Origin: Pyrinomonas methylaliphatogenes
GTDB taxonomy: Bacteria; Acidobacteriota; Blastocatellia; Pyrinomonadales; Pyrinomonadaceae
Assembly: GCF_000820845.2 (NCBI RefSeq)
Contig: NZ_CBXV010000008.1
Span: forward strand, 375,001-439,000
Direction: 5' to 3'
Length of the DNA stretch: 64,000 nt
Shown: positions 1-9,811 of the stretch, piece after piece
Layout of the letters: each line of letters starts with the position of its first letter
Position numbering within the stretch: the stretch's first letter is position 1
Translations under genes and position numbers: made by a program
The notes under the pieces: generated by a model
What the model saw: the letters and a program-made list of their open reading frames with translations, nothing else
The model's database searches: none
What the model was told of the DNA's origin: nothing

Positions 1-14
1 TCAGCGCATCGCAT
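1..14 (-). CDS. Possible start of a gene downstream of the sigma factor (partial)
   Basis: Reading leftward after the stop of the ECF sigma gene, an AAGAGGA-like ribosome site is followed by an ATG at 14 and four codons (M-R-C-A) before the window ends. The spacing suggests translational coupling to the sigma gene. Genes in this position often encode a zinc-finger anti-sigma factor, and an early Cys would fit, but too little is present to name a product. Confidence 0.25.
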
Positions 15-26
15 GTCGTTCCTCTT

Positions 27-719
27 TCACCCCCTTGATCGAGATTTTTCGGACAACTGTCCGTCGGCGCCGATGACGCGCATTCGACGCAGGATCTTCG
101 CCAGCTCGATACGCCCACGGTTGATGCGCGACTTGACGGTCCCTTCCGGGATCTTCAAAAGCTCGACGATCTCCTGATAGCTCAACTCCTCGATATCACG
201 CAGAATGACGCAGACGCGCAGATCGGGCGGCAAACGGTTGATGGCAGCCTGCACCTGCGCGCCCAACTCGTCGCGCTCGATCTCTTCCTGCGGCGATCTT
301 CCGGCAGCGCGCAAGTGATACATGTGGGTTTCGAGATCCTCGGCCTGCGAATCATGTGGCACCCGCTCGCGCCGCCGGTAATCATCGATGATCAGATTTC
401 GCGCGAGCCTCATCAACCAGTTCTGCAGATCCCCTTGTCGTGGATCATATTGATCGAGCGAGCGATAGAGACGGACGAAGACCTCTTGCGTCAAATCCTC
501 CGCCGCATCGGCGCGCGCCGTGAAGCGATAGGCCAGATTGTAGATGCGCCGCGAATAGGTCGCCACGATCTCCTCCCACGCGGCGCCATCGCCGGCCCGC
601 GCGCGTCGCACCAGTTCGGCTCCATCGCCGATCGCCAAGGCTTTCGTCGCCCCCACTGTTGAGCCTCTAATTCGCTGATTCGCCGCCAGCGGACTTTCTG
701 CGGGCGAAACCTCCCACAC
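27..719 (-). CDS. ECF-type RNA polymerase sigma factor
   Basis: This is an extracytoplasmic-function sigma factor that would direct RNA polymerase to a stress or envelope regulon. Region 2 is visible around residues 45-115 (the stretch AEDLTQEVFVRLYRSL is typical), and region 4 around residues 155-215, with LPPDLRVCVILRDIEELSYQ and a helix-turn-helix ending in GTVKSRINRGR. The length given is 230 aa from a GTG at 719 that has no clear ribosome site. A second GTG at 656, preceded by AGAGG, is an equally good start and would trim 21 residues. The gene is divergent from the flippase-like gene at 933, and a short gene seems to follow it at the window edge. The regulon is unknown. Confidence 0.93.
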   Translation of the reverse strand: MWEVSPAESPLAANQRIRGSTVGATKALAIGDGAELVRRARAGDGAAWEEIVATYSRRIYNLAYRFTARADAAEDLTQEVFVRLYRSLDQYDPRQGDLQNWLMRLARNLIIDDYRRRERVPHDSQAEDLETHMYHLRAAGRSPQEEIERDELGAQVQAAINRLPPDLRVCVILRDIEELSYQEIVELLKIPEGTVKSRINRGRIELAKILRRMRVIGADGQLSEKSRSRG

Positions 720-754
720 TTTAGAATACGACCCGTATCTTTGAAAAGTTCCTC

Positions 755-842
755 GCCCACAGAGAGCGCTTTGCGCCGCTCATCGAGCACGCATCGACCG
801 CGCCGCTCGATCATCCCCCGCCCACAGAGAGCGCCTTGCGCC
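755..842. repeat. Repeat-spacer-repeat cassette, 23 bp x 2, pitch 65 bp
   Basis: A 23-bp sequence beginning GCCCACAGAGAGCGC occurs at 755-777 and again at 820-842 with one mismatch, separated by 42 bp of different sequence. It lies in the divergent intergenic region between the sigma factor and the flippase-like gene. The sequence flanking each copy also agrees weakly for about five bases on the left. Similar cassettes with unrelated repeats but the same pitch occur elsewhere in this window. Confidence 0.85.
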
Positions 843-932
843 CCCGGTCAATTTGTAGTAGTGTGTTCTCACGATACAACATATTGTGTTGGGGGGCTCA
901 AAGCGCCCTGAATCCAGCTTGAAATCTACGGG

Positions 933-2027
933 TTGAAGGCCAACGCATTGCGACGGAAGTTTAGCCTTTTCATCTTCACTCTGCTGGCGATCGTGGCCCT
1001 GTGGTGGTTTGGGCGGCGGTTAGACTGGGGGGTTGTGCGCGCTTCGCTCAACGCTGCCGATTGGCGGCTCGTGGGCGTAGCCGCGCTCTTCATCTGCGCG
1101 ACTTACGTCATGCGCGCCTTCCGCTGGCAGGCGCTTCTAGCGCCGCTCAGACCGACGCGGTTTCATGATCTTTTCGCCGCGACGACCGTCGGCTTTGGCG
1201 CCATCTTCACGATCGGGAGGACGGGCGAGATCCTCCGCCCAGCGTTCCTTTCGCTGCGCGACCAGCGCGTGCCGCCGACCGCGTCATTTGTCACGATCGG
1301 CGTCGAACGGATCTACGATATGACGACGATCGTGCTGCTGTTTGCCGCGAACCTTCTGTGGTTCGACCCGCCAGCTTTTTCCGTCGCGCGTTACCGGCAG
1401 ATCAAGATCGCCGGTTTGATTCTGCTCCTCAGCGCCACGTTAGGGATCGTCGGCCTGATCGCCTTCAAGCGACTCTCGTCGCGCGCGATCGGTCAAATAG
1501 AGAGCGCCTCGCGGAACTGGCCGCGCTTTTTACGTCACGCGGCGCGGGTCATCACCCACTCGATGGAGCAGCTTGCGCGCGCGCTGGGAGTGCTGACGAA
1601 CAAGCGCGATCTGCTCGTCACCGCCGCCTGGACGGCTTTTCTGTGGGGCGCGATCACCTTCGCCGATTGGCTGGTCCTGCGCGCCTTCGGTCTCCGATTC
1701 GGCCTGAGCGAGACGATCTTCGTCATGGGCTGGGCGCTAGTTGGCTCGATGGTGCCGACGCCCGGTGGGGCCGCCGGGGCGTTTCACGCCGCGACAGCCG
1801 CGGGTTTGATCTTCCTCGGAGTCGAACGCGAGCAAGCGGCTGCCGTCTCCATTGTGATGCATCTAGTTCTTTTCGGTCCGGCGCTCTTCTTCGGCCTTTA
1901 CTACTTTCTGCGCAGCGGTACGGATCTAGCGCGCCTGTGGGATACGGCGGAACGAGAGGCCGAAGAGGCGCAAAATTCCCAATCGATCGCCCACACGCAA
2001 GAGGCGAAGGACGTTTCGTCATCATAG
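933..2027 (+). CDS. Lysylphosphatidylglycerol synthase TM-region / UPF0104-type flippase-like membrane protein
   Basis: An integral membrane protein of about 364 aa with roughly seven or eight hydrophobic segments spread over the whole length. It shows the family hallmarks: YVMRAFRWQALL near residue 50, GRTGEILRP near 93 and VERIYDMTTI near 127. The family includes the flippase domain of MprF and stand-alone proteins thought to move lipids or lipid-linked sugars. No aminoacyl-transferase domain is attached, so lipid lysylation is not implied. The start is a TTG at 933. The polar tail after residue 325 is probably cytoplasmic. It is followed 40 bp later by nrdR, perhaps in one transcript. The transported substrate is not known. 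Confidence 0.85.
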   Translation: MKANALRRKFSLFIFTLLAIVALWWFGRRLDWGVVRASLNAADWRLVGVAALFICATYVMRAFRWQALLAPLRPTRFHDLFAATTVGFGAIFTIGRTGEILRPAFLSLRDQRVPPTASFVTIGVERIYDMTTIVLLFAANLLWFDPPAFSVARYRQIKIAGLILLLSATLGIVGLIAFKRLSSRAIGQIESASRNWPRFLRHAARVITHSMEQLARALGVLTNKRDLLVTAAWTAFLWGAITFADWLVLRAFGLRFGLSETIFVMGWALVGSMVPTPGGAAGAFHAATAAGLIFLGVEREQAAAVSIVMHLVLFGPALFFGLYYFLRSGTDLARLWDTAEREAEEAQNSQSIAHTQEAKDVSSS

Positions 2028-2067
2028 GAGTGATGGTTGAAACTCATCGGCAAGTGGAGTGTGGAGT

Positions 2068-2550
2068 ATGAAGTGCCCGTTCTGCGGTCATCTCGAGGAT
2101 AGAGTGGTTGATTCGCGCGAATCGCGCGAGGGCGACTCGATTCGGCGGCGGCGCGAATGTCTGCGCTGCGAGCGCCGCTTCACTTCATACGAGCGCATAG
2201 ACGAGATCCCATATATGGTCATCAAGAAGGATGGGCGGCGCGAACCGTTCGATCGCAATAAGGTGATGGCGGGGCTTCTGCGCGCTTGCGAGAAACGTCC
2301 GATCCCGGCGGCGAAACTGGAAGCGATCGTCAACGCCGTGGAGAAGTACGTGCAGGAGTCGCCCGAACGCGAGCGTCCGACATCGAAGATCGGCGAGATG
2401 ATCATGCGCCGATTGAAGGAGCTGGACAAAGTCGCTTATGTGCGCTTCGCGTCCGTCTATCTGGAGTTTCAAGATGTCTCCGAATTCATGCACGAACTGA
2501 AGAACCTCGTGCGCACGCGCTCTGGCGAACGCGCCTCATCGCGCCGCTGA
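2068..2550 (+). CDS. nrdR: Transcriptional repressor NrdR
   Basis: NrdR represses ribonucleotide reductase genes in response to ATP/dATP. The N-terminal zinc ribbon is intact (CPFC at residues 3-6 and CLRC about 28 residues later), followed by [19 protein letters not shown], which opens the ATP-cone domain covering roughly residues 48-140. The length (160 aa) is normal for the family. The ATG at 2068, giving MKCPFCGH, was chosen over an in-frame GTG at 2059 because family members begin exactly at this motif. lon follows after 134 bp. No ribonucleotide reductase gene is in the window. Confidence 0.97.
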   Translation: MKCPFCGHLEDRVVDSRESREGDSIRRRRECLRCERRFTSYERIDEIPYMVIKKDGRREPFDRNKVMAGLLRACEKRPIPAAKLEAIVNAVEKYVQESPERERPTSKIGEMIMRRLKELDKVAYVRFASVYLEFQDVSEFMHELKNLVRTRSGERASSRR

Positions 2551-2684
2551 TCGCGCGCCTGAGGCGGAGAGGGCTAGCTTCGATCGAGTGGCCTGGCGCG
2601 CGCTATTTTTGCGCTCCGGCGCTTCGCTTTCTCGGCGGAATGGTTGATAATCTTTAATTTTCCGATCCCTCGTGGGCGCGTGAA

Positions 2685-5162
2685 GTGATCATGTTGGACG
2701 AAACCCAGACGCACAACATCACGGAATTCGGAGCTTCGGGCGGCGATTCGAACGAGCAACTGCAGATCCCGGAGGTGCTGCCGGTTCTGCCGTTGCGCGA
2801 TATCGTCATCTACCCGTTCATGATCGTGCCGCTTTTCGTCTCGCGCGAGCGTTCGATTCGGGCTGTGGACCATGCGCTCAGCGAGAATCGCATGATCCTG
2901 CTCCTCTCGCAAAAGGATTTGGACAAGGAGGAGCCGACCGCCGAAGACCTTTACACGATGGGCACGGTCGCCCTTGTCATGCGCATGCTGAAGCTGCCCG
3001 ATGGCCGCACGCGCATCCTCGTCCAAGGTCTGGCGCGCGCGCGCGCCGAAGAGATCGCCGAGACGAACGGTTTTTTGAGCGCGCGTCTGACGGTGCTTCA
3101 TGAACCGCCCGTCCCCGAAGACTCGCTCGAGGTCGAAGCGTTGATCCGCAACGTGCGCGCGCTCTTGGAGAAGGCGGCCAACCTCGGCAAGAACATCTCG
3201 CCAGAGGTGATGGCGATCGCGGCCAACCTCGATGATCCGGGCCGACTGGCCGATCTTGCGGCATCCAATCTCGAACTGCGCGTCGAAGAGGCGCAATCGG
3301 TGCTCAACCTCGTCGATACGCTGGCGCGCCTGCGCCGCGTCAACGAACTCTTGAACCGCGAGATAGAGGTCCTTACGGTTCAGCAAGAGATCAACACACA
3401 GGCGCGCGCCGATATCGATCGCTCGCAACGCGAGTTCTTCCTGCGCCAACAGCTCAAAGCGATTCAGGCCGAACTCGGCGAAGGGAACGAACTGGCCGAA
3501 GAGATCGCGCAGTTTCAGAAGAAGATCGCCGCCGCCGGCATGCCGCCGCAAGTCGAAGAGGAGGTCCAGCGGCAACTCAAGAAGCTGGAACGCATGCATC
3601 CAGATGCGGCTGAGACGGCGACGCTGCGCAATTGGCTCGAGATCATGGTTGAGCTGCCGTGGTCCAAATCATCAAAAGATAATCTGGATCTGGCCAAAGC
3701 GGCGCGCATTCTGGATGAAGACCACTACGGTTTGGAGAAGGTCAAAGAGCGCATCCTCGAAGCGCTGGCCGTGCGCAAACTCAAGGAGAAACCGAAAGGA
3801 CCGATCCTCTGTTTGGTCGGCCCGCCGGGCGTGGGCAAAACGAGTCTAGGCCGCTCGATCGCGCGCGCGCTCGACCGCAAATTCGTTCGTTTGAGCTTGG
3901 GCGGGCTCCACGATGAAGCCGAAATCCGCGGCCACCGTCGCACCTATGTCGGCGCGATGCCCGGTCGAATCATTCAAGCTCTGCAACAGGCGGGCACGAA
4001 CAATCCGCTCATTATGCTCGACGAAATAGACAAGGTGGGAGCCGATTTTCGCGGCGATCCGAGCTCAGCTTTGCTTGAAGTGCTCGACCCTGAACAGAAC
4101 AACAGCTTCCGCGATAATTACCTGGGCGTCCCCTTCGATCTGTCGAACGTGATGTTCATGACGACGGCCAACGTGCTCGACACGATCCAGCCGGCTCTGC
4201 GCGATCGAATGGAGATCATCCAGCTTTCCGGCTACACCGAAGAGGAGAAGCTCGAGATCGCGCGGCGCCACCTGCTGCCCAAACAGATGGAGGAGAATGG
4301 GATCACGCCGCGCCACCTGCAAATCTCGCGGCGTGCGCTGGCGGCCATCATCAACCAGTACACGCAGGAAGCCGGGCTCCGCCAACTGGAGCGCGAGATC
4401 GGCAAGATCTGTCGTAAAGTGGCGCGCCGCGTGGCCGAAGGGCGAACCGAGATGGTGCGCGTTTCGCTCAAAAACCTGCACGAATTCCTCGGCGCGCCGA
4501 AGGTCCAGCCCGATGAGATCTTGCGCCGCGATCAGATCGGCGTCGCGACGGGACTCGCTTGGACCGCCGTCGGGGGCGATGTCCTCTTCATCGAAGCGTT
4601 GCGCGTGCGCGGCAAAGGGAATCTCGTCCTGACGGGTCAACTCGGCGATGTGATGAAGGAATCGGCCCAAGCGGCCTTCTCTTACGCCAAAGCGCGCGCG
4701 CGCGAACTCGGCATCCCAGAAGAGGACTTCAACCAATACGACCTACACATCCACATCCCGGAAGGGGCGATCCCGAAGGATGGCCCTTCTGCCGGCATCA
4801 CGTTAGCAACAGCCATGGTTTCCGTGCTCTCACAGCGCCCCGTGCGGCGCGACGTGGCGATGACGGGCGAGATCACGCTGCGCGGAAACGTGTTGCCGGT
4901 TGGCGGGATCAAAGAGAAGGTACTGGCGGCGCGGCGCGCGCGCGTCGCGACCATCATCCTGCCGCAACAGAACCGGCGCGATCTCGACGAGATCCCCAAA
5001 GAGCTGTTCACCAACTTGCGCTTCGTCTTCGTCGACAACGTGCAACAGGTCTTCCGCGAAGCCCTGCGCGAGAAGATTTCAACCGCAACTTCGGCCTCGC
5101 CGCGCCAAGCCAAGCTGCCCCAAGCGGCTGCGCCCTCTTCGACCGATAGCACGCCGGTTTAG
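2685..5162 (+). CDS. lon: ATP-dependent endopeptidase Lon
   Basis: Lon is a cytoplasmic AAA+ serine protease that degrades misfolded and regulatory proteins. It has the full LonA layout in 825 aa: an N-terminal substrate-binding region (residues about 25-220, opening with [16 protein letters not shown]), a coiled-coil middle region, an ATPase with Walker [10 protein letters not shown] near residue 380 and Walker [10 protein letters not shown], and a C-terminal peptidase. The catalytic Ser lies in [10 protein letters not shown] at about residue 702 and the Lys in GGIKEKV at about 745, the usual 43-residue spacing. The start may be the GTG at 2685 or the ATG two codons later; neither has a strong ribosome site. 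The C-terminal tail is rich in Ala/Pro/Ser and probably disordered. Confidence 0.98.
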   Translation: MIMLDETQTHNITEFGASGGDSNEQLQIPEVLPVLPLRDIVIYPFMIVPLFVSRERSIRAVDHALSENRMILLLSQKDLDKEEPTAEDLYTMGTVALVMRMLKLPDGRTRILVQGLARARAEEIAETNGFLSARLTVLHEPPVPEDSLEVEALIRNVRALLEKAANLGKNISPEVMAIAANLDDPGRLADLAASNLELRVEEAQSVLNLVDTLARLRRVNELLNREIEVLTVQQEINTQARADIDRSQREFFLRQQLKAIQAELGEGNELAEEIAQFQKKIAAAGMPPQVEEEVQRQLKKLERMHPDAAETATLRNWLEIMVELPWSKSSKDNLDLAKAARILDEDHYGLEKVKERILEALAVRKLKEKPKGPILCLVGPPGVGKTSLGRSIARALDRKFVRLSLGGLHDEAEIRGHRRTYVGAMPGRIIQALQQAGTNNPLIMLDEIDKVGADFRGDPSSALLEVLDPEQNNSFRDNYLGVPFDLSNVMFMTTANVLDTIQPALRDRMEIIQLSGYTEEEKLEIARRHLLPKQMEENGITPRHLQISRRALAAIINQYTQEAGLRQLEREIGKICRKVARRVAEGRTEMVRVSLKNLHEFLGAPKVQPDEILRRDQIGVATGLAWTAVGGDVLFIEALRVRGKGNLVLTGQLGDVMKESAQAAFSYAKARARELGIPEEDFNQYDLHIHIPEGAIPKDGPSAGITLATAMVSVLSQRPVRRDVAMTGEITLRGNVLPVGGIKEKVLAARRARVATIILPQQNRRDLDEIPKELFTNLRFVFVDNVQQVFREALREKISTATSASPRQAKLPQAAAPSSTDSTPV

Positions 5163-5467
5163 TCAACCGCTCCACGGCTTCGAGCCGGAGCGTCTCGGCG
5201 GGATCGAACCGCTCAGAGTCTTTATCCGCTTGTGCGCACGCGGGAAGAGCGCTCCCTCCCCGTGGCTTGCAGCCAGGAGCTCTCGAATCCGCGCAGTCTG
5301 GTGGAAAATTTCACCGATTCGACCCGTTTTAGCCGATCTAAAGGTTTGACTCCGCCTATGGCGTATGATAACCTGCGCCACTGTTCGCTGCCCCCAGTTC
5401 CCCTTGTTTTGACCGACTCCGAGGGCGCGGCGGTAACCGGCAAGAGACTCTTGCGACGGAGGACCTG
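5163..5467. other. Intergenic region between lon and the lytic transglycosylase gene
   Basis: This 305-bp stretch has no convincing gene. A short hairpin at about 5169-5190 just after lon lacks a T-run. A TATGAT at 5364-5369 could be a -10 element for the downstream gene, but TTGACT at 5346 is only 12 bp away, too close for a standard -35. I looked for c-di-AMP riboswitch motifs here, as the downstream gene type is a common target, and saw none. A GGAGGA ribosome site lies just before 5468. Confidence 0.5.
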
Positions 5468-7204
5468 ATGGCAACCGATTTCTCCCGCCTGATTCAATGC
5501 ACGACTCTTTTGGGGACGCTCCTTTTCTCAAATCTCCCGCTCTATGGGCAGGCCCCTACGGCGTCGGCTCTGCGCAACGCGCAGAGCGAAGTCGAGCGCG
5601 AAGAGGCGCGCGTCACACAGATCATCACGCGGGCGGAGAACTACTTTAAGCAGGGCGAACTGAATCTGAAGGACAATCGTCGCGAACAGGCGCGAGATGA
5701 TTTCGATAAAGCCGTCGACACGATTCTGGAGTCGGGGATTGACGTGCGGGCTAACCCGCGTTTGCAGGATTATTATCTGCAACTCATAGAACGCATCTAT
5801 CGCCTAGAGGTCCCCGCGCCACAACTGACCGCTCAATCGACAAGCGATCAAGAGGCACCGTCGCTCGCCCAAGTCACCCCGCAAATCGGCTTCAGGGAGC
5901 AGAGATTTGAACCCTCCCCGCTCGATGAGCTGAGCCGCTTGACGTTAACGCCCGAGGAGGAGAACGTCAGGCCCGAAGATGTCGCGCAGCTTGAGGCAGC
6001 TAAGAGCCGAGTCGATTTCTCCTTCAAGGTCAATCCGATCATCCAGCAATTCATCAACTACTATCAAGGGCGCGGGCGCGCGACGATGGAGAGCGGGCTT
6101 CGCCGTTCGGGGCGTTACATGAGATTGGCACGGAAGATCTTCCGCGAGGAGGGCGTGCCGGAGGATCTTGCGTGGTTGGGCCAGGTCGAAAGCGCCTGGC
6201 AACCGCTGGCGCGCTCTTGGGCCGGAGCGTCGGGCCTGTGGCAGTTCGTTCCGGGAACGGGCACAAGATACGGATTGAAGCAGACGGCGTGGGTCGATGA
6301 GCGCCACAGTTTCGAGAAAGCGACGCGCGCTTCGGCCCGCTATTTGAAATGGCTGGCCCAGCGTTACGGCGGGAACTGGGAATTGGCTCTCGCCGCATAC
6401 AACACTGGCGAGGGGAACGTCGATCGCGCGATAGCGCGCGCCGGCGTCGCCGATTTCTGGCAGATCTACCCATACCTTGCGCAAGAGACGCGCAATTATG
6501 TGCCGAACATCCTCGCGACGATCTTGATCGCGAAGAATCCGGAGAAGTACGGTTTCGGCCACGTCAGACCCGAGCCGCCGCTCTCTTACGACACGGTGCG
6601 CGTGCCGCCGCTGACGAGCTTGCGTTTTATCGCCGACGCTTTGGATGTCAGCCTCGACTACCTGCGCGAACTTAACCCTGAACTTCGTCGCGATATGACG
6701 CCGCAAGGCGAGCCTTACTTAGTGCGCGTTCCGCCCGGACGCGGGCGCGCGCTCGTCGCGCTTCTCAAACGCATCCCGCCCGAGCGACGTAACTCCGTCA
6801 GATTCGTGCGCCTTGCGCCCGGCGAAGATCTCACCGTCATCGCCGCGCGCACGGGAGCCAATCTGGCCCAACTTCAGGCTTTGAATCAAGGCGTAGAGAT
6901 CAAAGCGGGCGCGCGCATTGCGGTCCCGATCGCCAGCATCCGCAACGTGGTGATGACGCGTCCAGTCGCCGCAGGCGCGAGGAGTCCAGCTGCGACCAAA
7001 AGGCTGGTGCGTGTGCGCGCGCGGGCAGGCGAGACGATCGCCCAGATCGCCGCTCGTTACAGGGCCTCAACGGACGAGGTGGCGCGTTTGAACGGCCTCG
7101 CCGCGCACGCTCGTCTGAGCGCCGGGCGCGAGATCATCGTCCCCGTCTCGAATCAGACGAAAGCTCCCGCTCGCCCGCCACGGCGTTCGTCAAAGCGGCG
7201 CTAG
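5468..7204 (+). CDS. mltD: Membrane-bound lytic murein transglycosylase D-like protein with LysM domains
   Basis: A secreted peptidoglycan-cleaving enzyme. The N-terminus has a hydrophobic signal segment (residues about 8-27, ending near LYGQA). A predicted helical region follows, then an SLT domain from about residue 185 to 330. The catalytic Glu is in LGQVESAW at residue 241, followed by GASGLWQF and the AAYNTGEGNV motif characteristic of the MltD group. The C-terminal third carries two or three LysM-like peptidoglycan-binding repeats (about residues 370-420, 440-490 and 510-560), ending in a basic tail. GGAGGA precedes the ATG. A rho-independent terminator follows at 7227. The protein probably acts in the periplasm on cell-wall remodelling. 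Confidence 0.93.
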   Translation: MATDFSRLIQCTTLLGTLLFSNLPLYGQAPTASALRNAQSEVEREEARVTQIITRAENYFKQGELNLKDNRREQARDDFDKAVDTILESGIDVRANPRLQDYYLQLIERIYRLEVPAPQLTAQSTSDQEAPSLAQVTPQIGFREQRFEPSPLDELSRLTLTPEEENVRPEDVAQLEAAKSRVDFSFKVNPIIQQFINYYQGRGRATMESGLRRSGRYMRLARKIFREEGVPEDLAWLGQVESAWQPLARSWAGASGLWQFVPGTGTRYGLKQTAWVDERHSFEKATRASARYLKWLAQRYGGNWELALAAYNTGEGNVDRAIARAGVADFWQIYPYLAQETRNYVPNILATILIAKNPEKYGFGHVRPEPPLSYDTVRVPPLTSLRFIADALDVSLDYLRELNPELRRDMTPQGEPYLVRVPPGRGRALVALLKRIPPERRNSVRFVRLAPGEDLTVIAARTGANLAQLQALNQGVEIKAGARIAVPIASIRNVVMTRPVAAGARSPAATKRLVRVRARAGETIAQIAARYRASTDEVARLNGLAAHARLSAGREIIVPVSNQTKAPARPPRRSSKRR

Positions 7205-7226
7205 AAGGCGCACAACCTAGCGAGTC

Positions 7227-7257
7227 AAAGCGTGCCCCTTTTAGGCGCGCTTTTTTT
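7227..7257 (+). terminator. Rho-independent terminator
   Basis: A 10-bp stem (AAAGCGTGCC pairing with GGCGCGCTTT, one G-U pair) with a 7-nt loop is followed by a T-run through 7257. It lies 22 bp after the stop of the lytic transglycosylase gene and separates it from comM. Confidence 0.88.
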
Positions 7258-7363
7258 CATCCGCTCGACGGTTTCGAATTTTCGAGGAGGGGTTTCGCAA
7301 ACTCACGATCGGCTACAGGTTTCGATTTCGCTTCTGACGAGATTTTGGAGGAGTGCCCTCACC

Positions 7364-8929
7364 ATGCTCTTTCGCACCCGTTCGGCAGCCGTTTACGGCA
7401 TCGACGCCGATCTCGTGGAGATCGAAGTCGATCTCGCTCCGGCGCGCGGCGAAGCAGATTCGCCATCCTCCGTGACGATCGTCGGATTGCCCGATTTGGC
7501 TGTGCGCGAATCGCGTGAACGCATCCGCGCGGCCATCAACAACAGCGGTTTCTTCTTCCCTTTCCATCGGATGACGGTCAACCTCGCGCCGGCAGATGTG
7601 CGCAAAGAGGGCGCGAGTTTCGATCTGCCGATCGCGCTTGGCATCCTCGGAGCGAATGGCGACCTCGGCGATGAGGGCGAATTGCGCGATGTGCTCGCCG
7701 TCGGTGAACTCGCGCTCGACGGGCGCGTGCGCCCCGTGCGCGGCGTGCTCTCGATCGCCATGCGCGCGCGCCAATCGCAGATTAAAAATCTACTCGTCCC
7801 GGAAGAGAATGCGACAGAGGCGGCGGTCGTAGAAAGCATCAACGTCTACCCGGTAACGGATTTACGCCAAGCCGTCGAACTAGTTTTAGCGTTGCGGCGC
7901 GGCGAGATCAGCCCCGCACCGTTGCGCCTCGATTTAGCGGCGCTGATGGCGCACAAGGACGAGTATTCGGTCGATTTTCGCGAGGTGCGCGGGCAACAGG
8001 CAGCCAAACGCGCGCTTGAAGTGGCGAGCGCGGGAGCGCATAACATCCTTTTGATCGGCCCACCGGGCTCGGGCAAGACCATGCTCGCGAAGAGAATTCC
8101 GACGATCCTGCCGCCGCTGGAGTTCGAAGCCGCGCTCGAATTGACGAAGATCTATTCGGTCGCCGGTCTGACCGGACGCGCGGGGCTTGTCACGCAACGC
8201 CCTTTCCGCGCCCCACACCACACGATCAGCGATGCCGGTTTGATCGGCGGCGGCGCCGTGCCGCGACCCGGCGAGGTCTCGCTCGCCCATCATGGCGTGC
8301 TCTTCCTCGATGAACTGCCGGAGTTCGATCGGAGCGTGCTCGAAGTGTTGCGTCAGCCGCTCGAAGATCAAAAGGTGACGATCAGCCGCGCCGCGATGTC
8401 TTTAACTTTCCCGGCCTCCTTTATGCTCGTCGCGGCGATGAACCCCTGCCCGTGCGGCTTCTGGAACGATCCGACGCGCGAGTGTCGCTGCACGCCGCTA
8501 CAGATCCGCCGTTACATCGGGAAGATCTCCGGCCCGCTGCTCGATCGCATAGACATCCATATCGACGTGCCCGCTGTGCGCTTTCGCGACCTGCGGGGCG
8601 AGCCGCCTCCTGCCGAAAGCTCCGCGGAGATTCGCGCGCGCGTCGTCGCGGCGCGTGCGCGTCAACGCGCGCGCTTCCAAGGCGAAGGCATCCTCGCCAA
8701 CGCGCAGATGCTGCCGCGCCACATCCGGCGTTTCTGTCGAATTGACGCCGAGTGCGAGCGGATGTTAGAGAATGCGGTGGCGCGTCTCGGGTTGTCAGCG
8801 CGCGCCATCGACCGCATACTAAAGGTGAGCCGTACCATCGCTGATCTGGAAGATTCTCCAGAGATTCGGCCCATGCATATCGCCGAGGCCGTGAGCTATC
8901 GGTCGCTCGACCGAACCTACTGGACGTGA
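7364..8929 (+). CDS. comM: ComM / YifB family Mg-chelatase-like AAA ATPase
   Basis: A hexameric helicase-type ATPase; ComM promotes branch migration during integration of DNA taken up by natural transformation. The protein is about 521 aa from the ATG at 7364, chosen because GGAGGAG precedes it and the sequence [15 protein letters not shown] matches the family start; the open frame extends 44 codons upstream through the terminator of the previous gene. The N-terminal Lon-like ChlI domain covers residues 20-140. The AAA+ core has Walker [10 protein letters not shown] near residue 232 and Walker [11 protein letters not shown]. Downstream, the motif NPCPCGF plus ECRCTP forms the family's Cys cluster. 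The C-terminal Mg-chelatase domain is intact. Confidence 0.95.
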   Translation: MLFRTRSAAVYGIDADLVEIEVDLAPARGEADSPSSVTIVGLPDLAVRESRERIRAAINNSGFFFPFHRMTVNLAPADVRKEGASFDLPIALGILGANGDLGDEGELRDVLAVGELALDGRVRPVRGVLSIAMRARQSQIKNLLVPEENATEAAVVESINVYPVTDLRQAVELVLALRRGEISPAPLRLDLAALMAHKDEYSVDFREVRGQQAAKRALEVASAGAHNILLIGPPGSGKTMLAKRIPTILPPLEFEAALELTKIYSVAGLTGRAGLVTQRPFRAPHHTISDAGLIGGGAVPRPGEVSLAHHGVLFLDELPEFDRSVLEVLRQPLEDQKVTISRAAMSLTFPASFMLVAAMNPCPCGFWNDPTRECRCTPLQIRRYIGKISGPLLDRIDIHIDVPAVRFRDLRGEPPPAESSAEIRARVVAARARQRARFQGEGILANAQMLPRHIRRFCRIDAECERMLENAVARLGLSARAIDRILKVSRTIADLEDSPEIRPMHIAEAVSYRSLDRTYWT

Positions 8930-9115
8930 TACACGAAAACGTCAGCATGGTACACGAAAAAGATTAAATTCGCGGCGGGCAAGGCAACGACGCGCACAAC
9001 CGTGGGCATCACAAGGCGCGTGGGGGAGCTTCACGGAGACCGCCTTCTGGCGGTTCACCCATTGACGAAGCGTCTGCTCGAGCACACGTGTTGTGTCCGT
9101 CGCAAGGGAGGGTTG

Positions 9116-9733
9116 ATGCCTGCCGATCGGACGGACACTGAACACGTGGCTGAGACCGAAAAAGTCGAGACACAAGCGCCGCAGGATTCCGATTACGAAC
9201 TGGCGCAACAGGCTGCCCGTGGCGACATGCGCGCCTTCGAGCAGCTCTATGAACGCCACAATCGGCGCGTCTATTCGCTCTGTTTGCGCATGACGGGCAA
9301 CACGAGCGAAGCCGAAGACCTCATGCAAGAGGTCTTCATTCAGCTCTTCCGCAAAATCGGGAGTTTCCGCGGCGAATCGGCCTTTACGACCTGGCTGCAC
9401 CGCCTGACGGTCAACCAAGTGTTGATGCACTTTCGCAAACGCGGGGTGCGTCTGGAGCAGACGACCGAAGATGGCGAAACTCCCGTGCAGATCGTCAAGG
9501 GGACGGAGAACCCGAACGCGATGCCGATCGTCGATCGCATCGCGCTCGATAAGGCGATCGCGCAATTGCCGCCCGGCTATCGCACGGTCTTCGTGCTCCA
9601 TGACATCGAAGGCCATGAGCATGAGGAGATCGCGCGCATGCTGGGTTGCTCGGTCGGAACGAGCAAATCGCAATTGCACAAAGCGCGCATGAGATTGCGC
9701 GAGCTTTTGAGGCAACAGAATCCGCCTAAATGA
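9116..9733 (+). CDS. ECF-type RNA polymerase sigma factor
   Basis: A second ECF sigma factor of about 205 aa. Region 2 is clear ([17 protein letters not shown], then [12 protein letters not shown]), and region 4 contains [20 protein letters not shown] and the recognition helix ending in [18 protein letters not shown]. The ATG at 9116 was chosen because AAGGGAGGG precedes it; an in-frame GTG at 9002 would add 38 residues without family likeness. The zinc-finger anti-sigma gene follows at 9812, and two DUF4097 genes follow that, so this looks like an envelope-stress sigma operon that also controls its own regulator. Confidence 0.95.
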   Translation: MPADRTDTEHVAETEKVETQAPQDSDYELAQQAARGDMRAFEQLYERHNRRVYSLCLRMTGNTSEAEDLMQEVFIQLFRKIGSFRGESAFTTWLHRLTVNQVLMHFRKRGVRLEQTTEDGETPVQIVKGTENPNAMPIVDRIALDKAIAQLPPGYRTVFVLHDIEGHEHEEIARMLGCSVGTSKSQLHKARMRLRELLRQQNPPK

Positions 9734-9811
9734 ACTCCAAGTTGAAGCGACGATGGGCGAATCCCGAGGATCTGCTTGCTGCTTTGCCTTCAACGCCGGA
9801 GGGTTGGAAGG

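Noticed and set aside
871-890. Palindrome-like ACAACATATTGTGT as an NrdR box
   Set aside because: It deviates from the consensus at both key half-site positions and lies before a flippase-like gene rather than a ribonucleotide reductase.
2574-3599. Long open frame on the minus strand opposite lon
   Set aside because: It is the antisense of a strongly conserved gene in GC-rich DNA; its residues (runs of Arg, Asp, Leu) resemble no family.
5171-5285. Similar segments near 5171 and 5261 as another repeat cassette
   Set aside because: The match is patchy and the distance of about 90 bp does not fit the 60-72 bp pitch.
5163-5467. Possible c-di-AMP riboswitch before the LysM transglycosylase
   Set aside because: None of the conserved aptamer blocks found before kimA are present.
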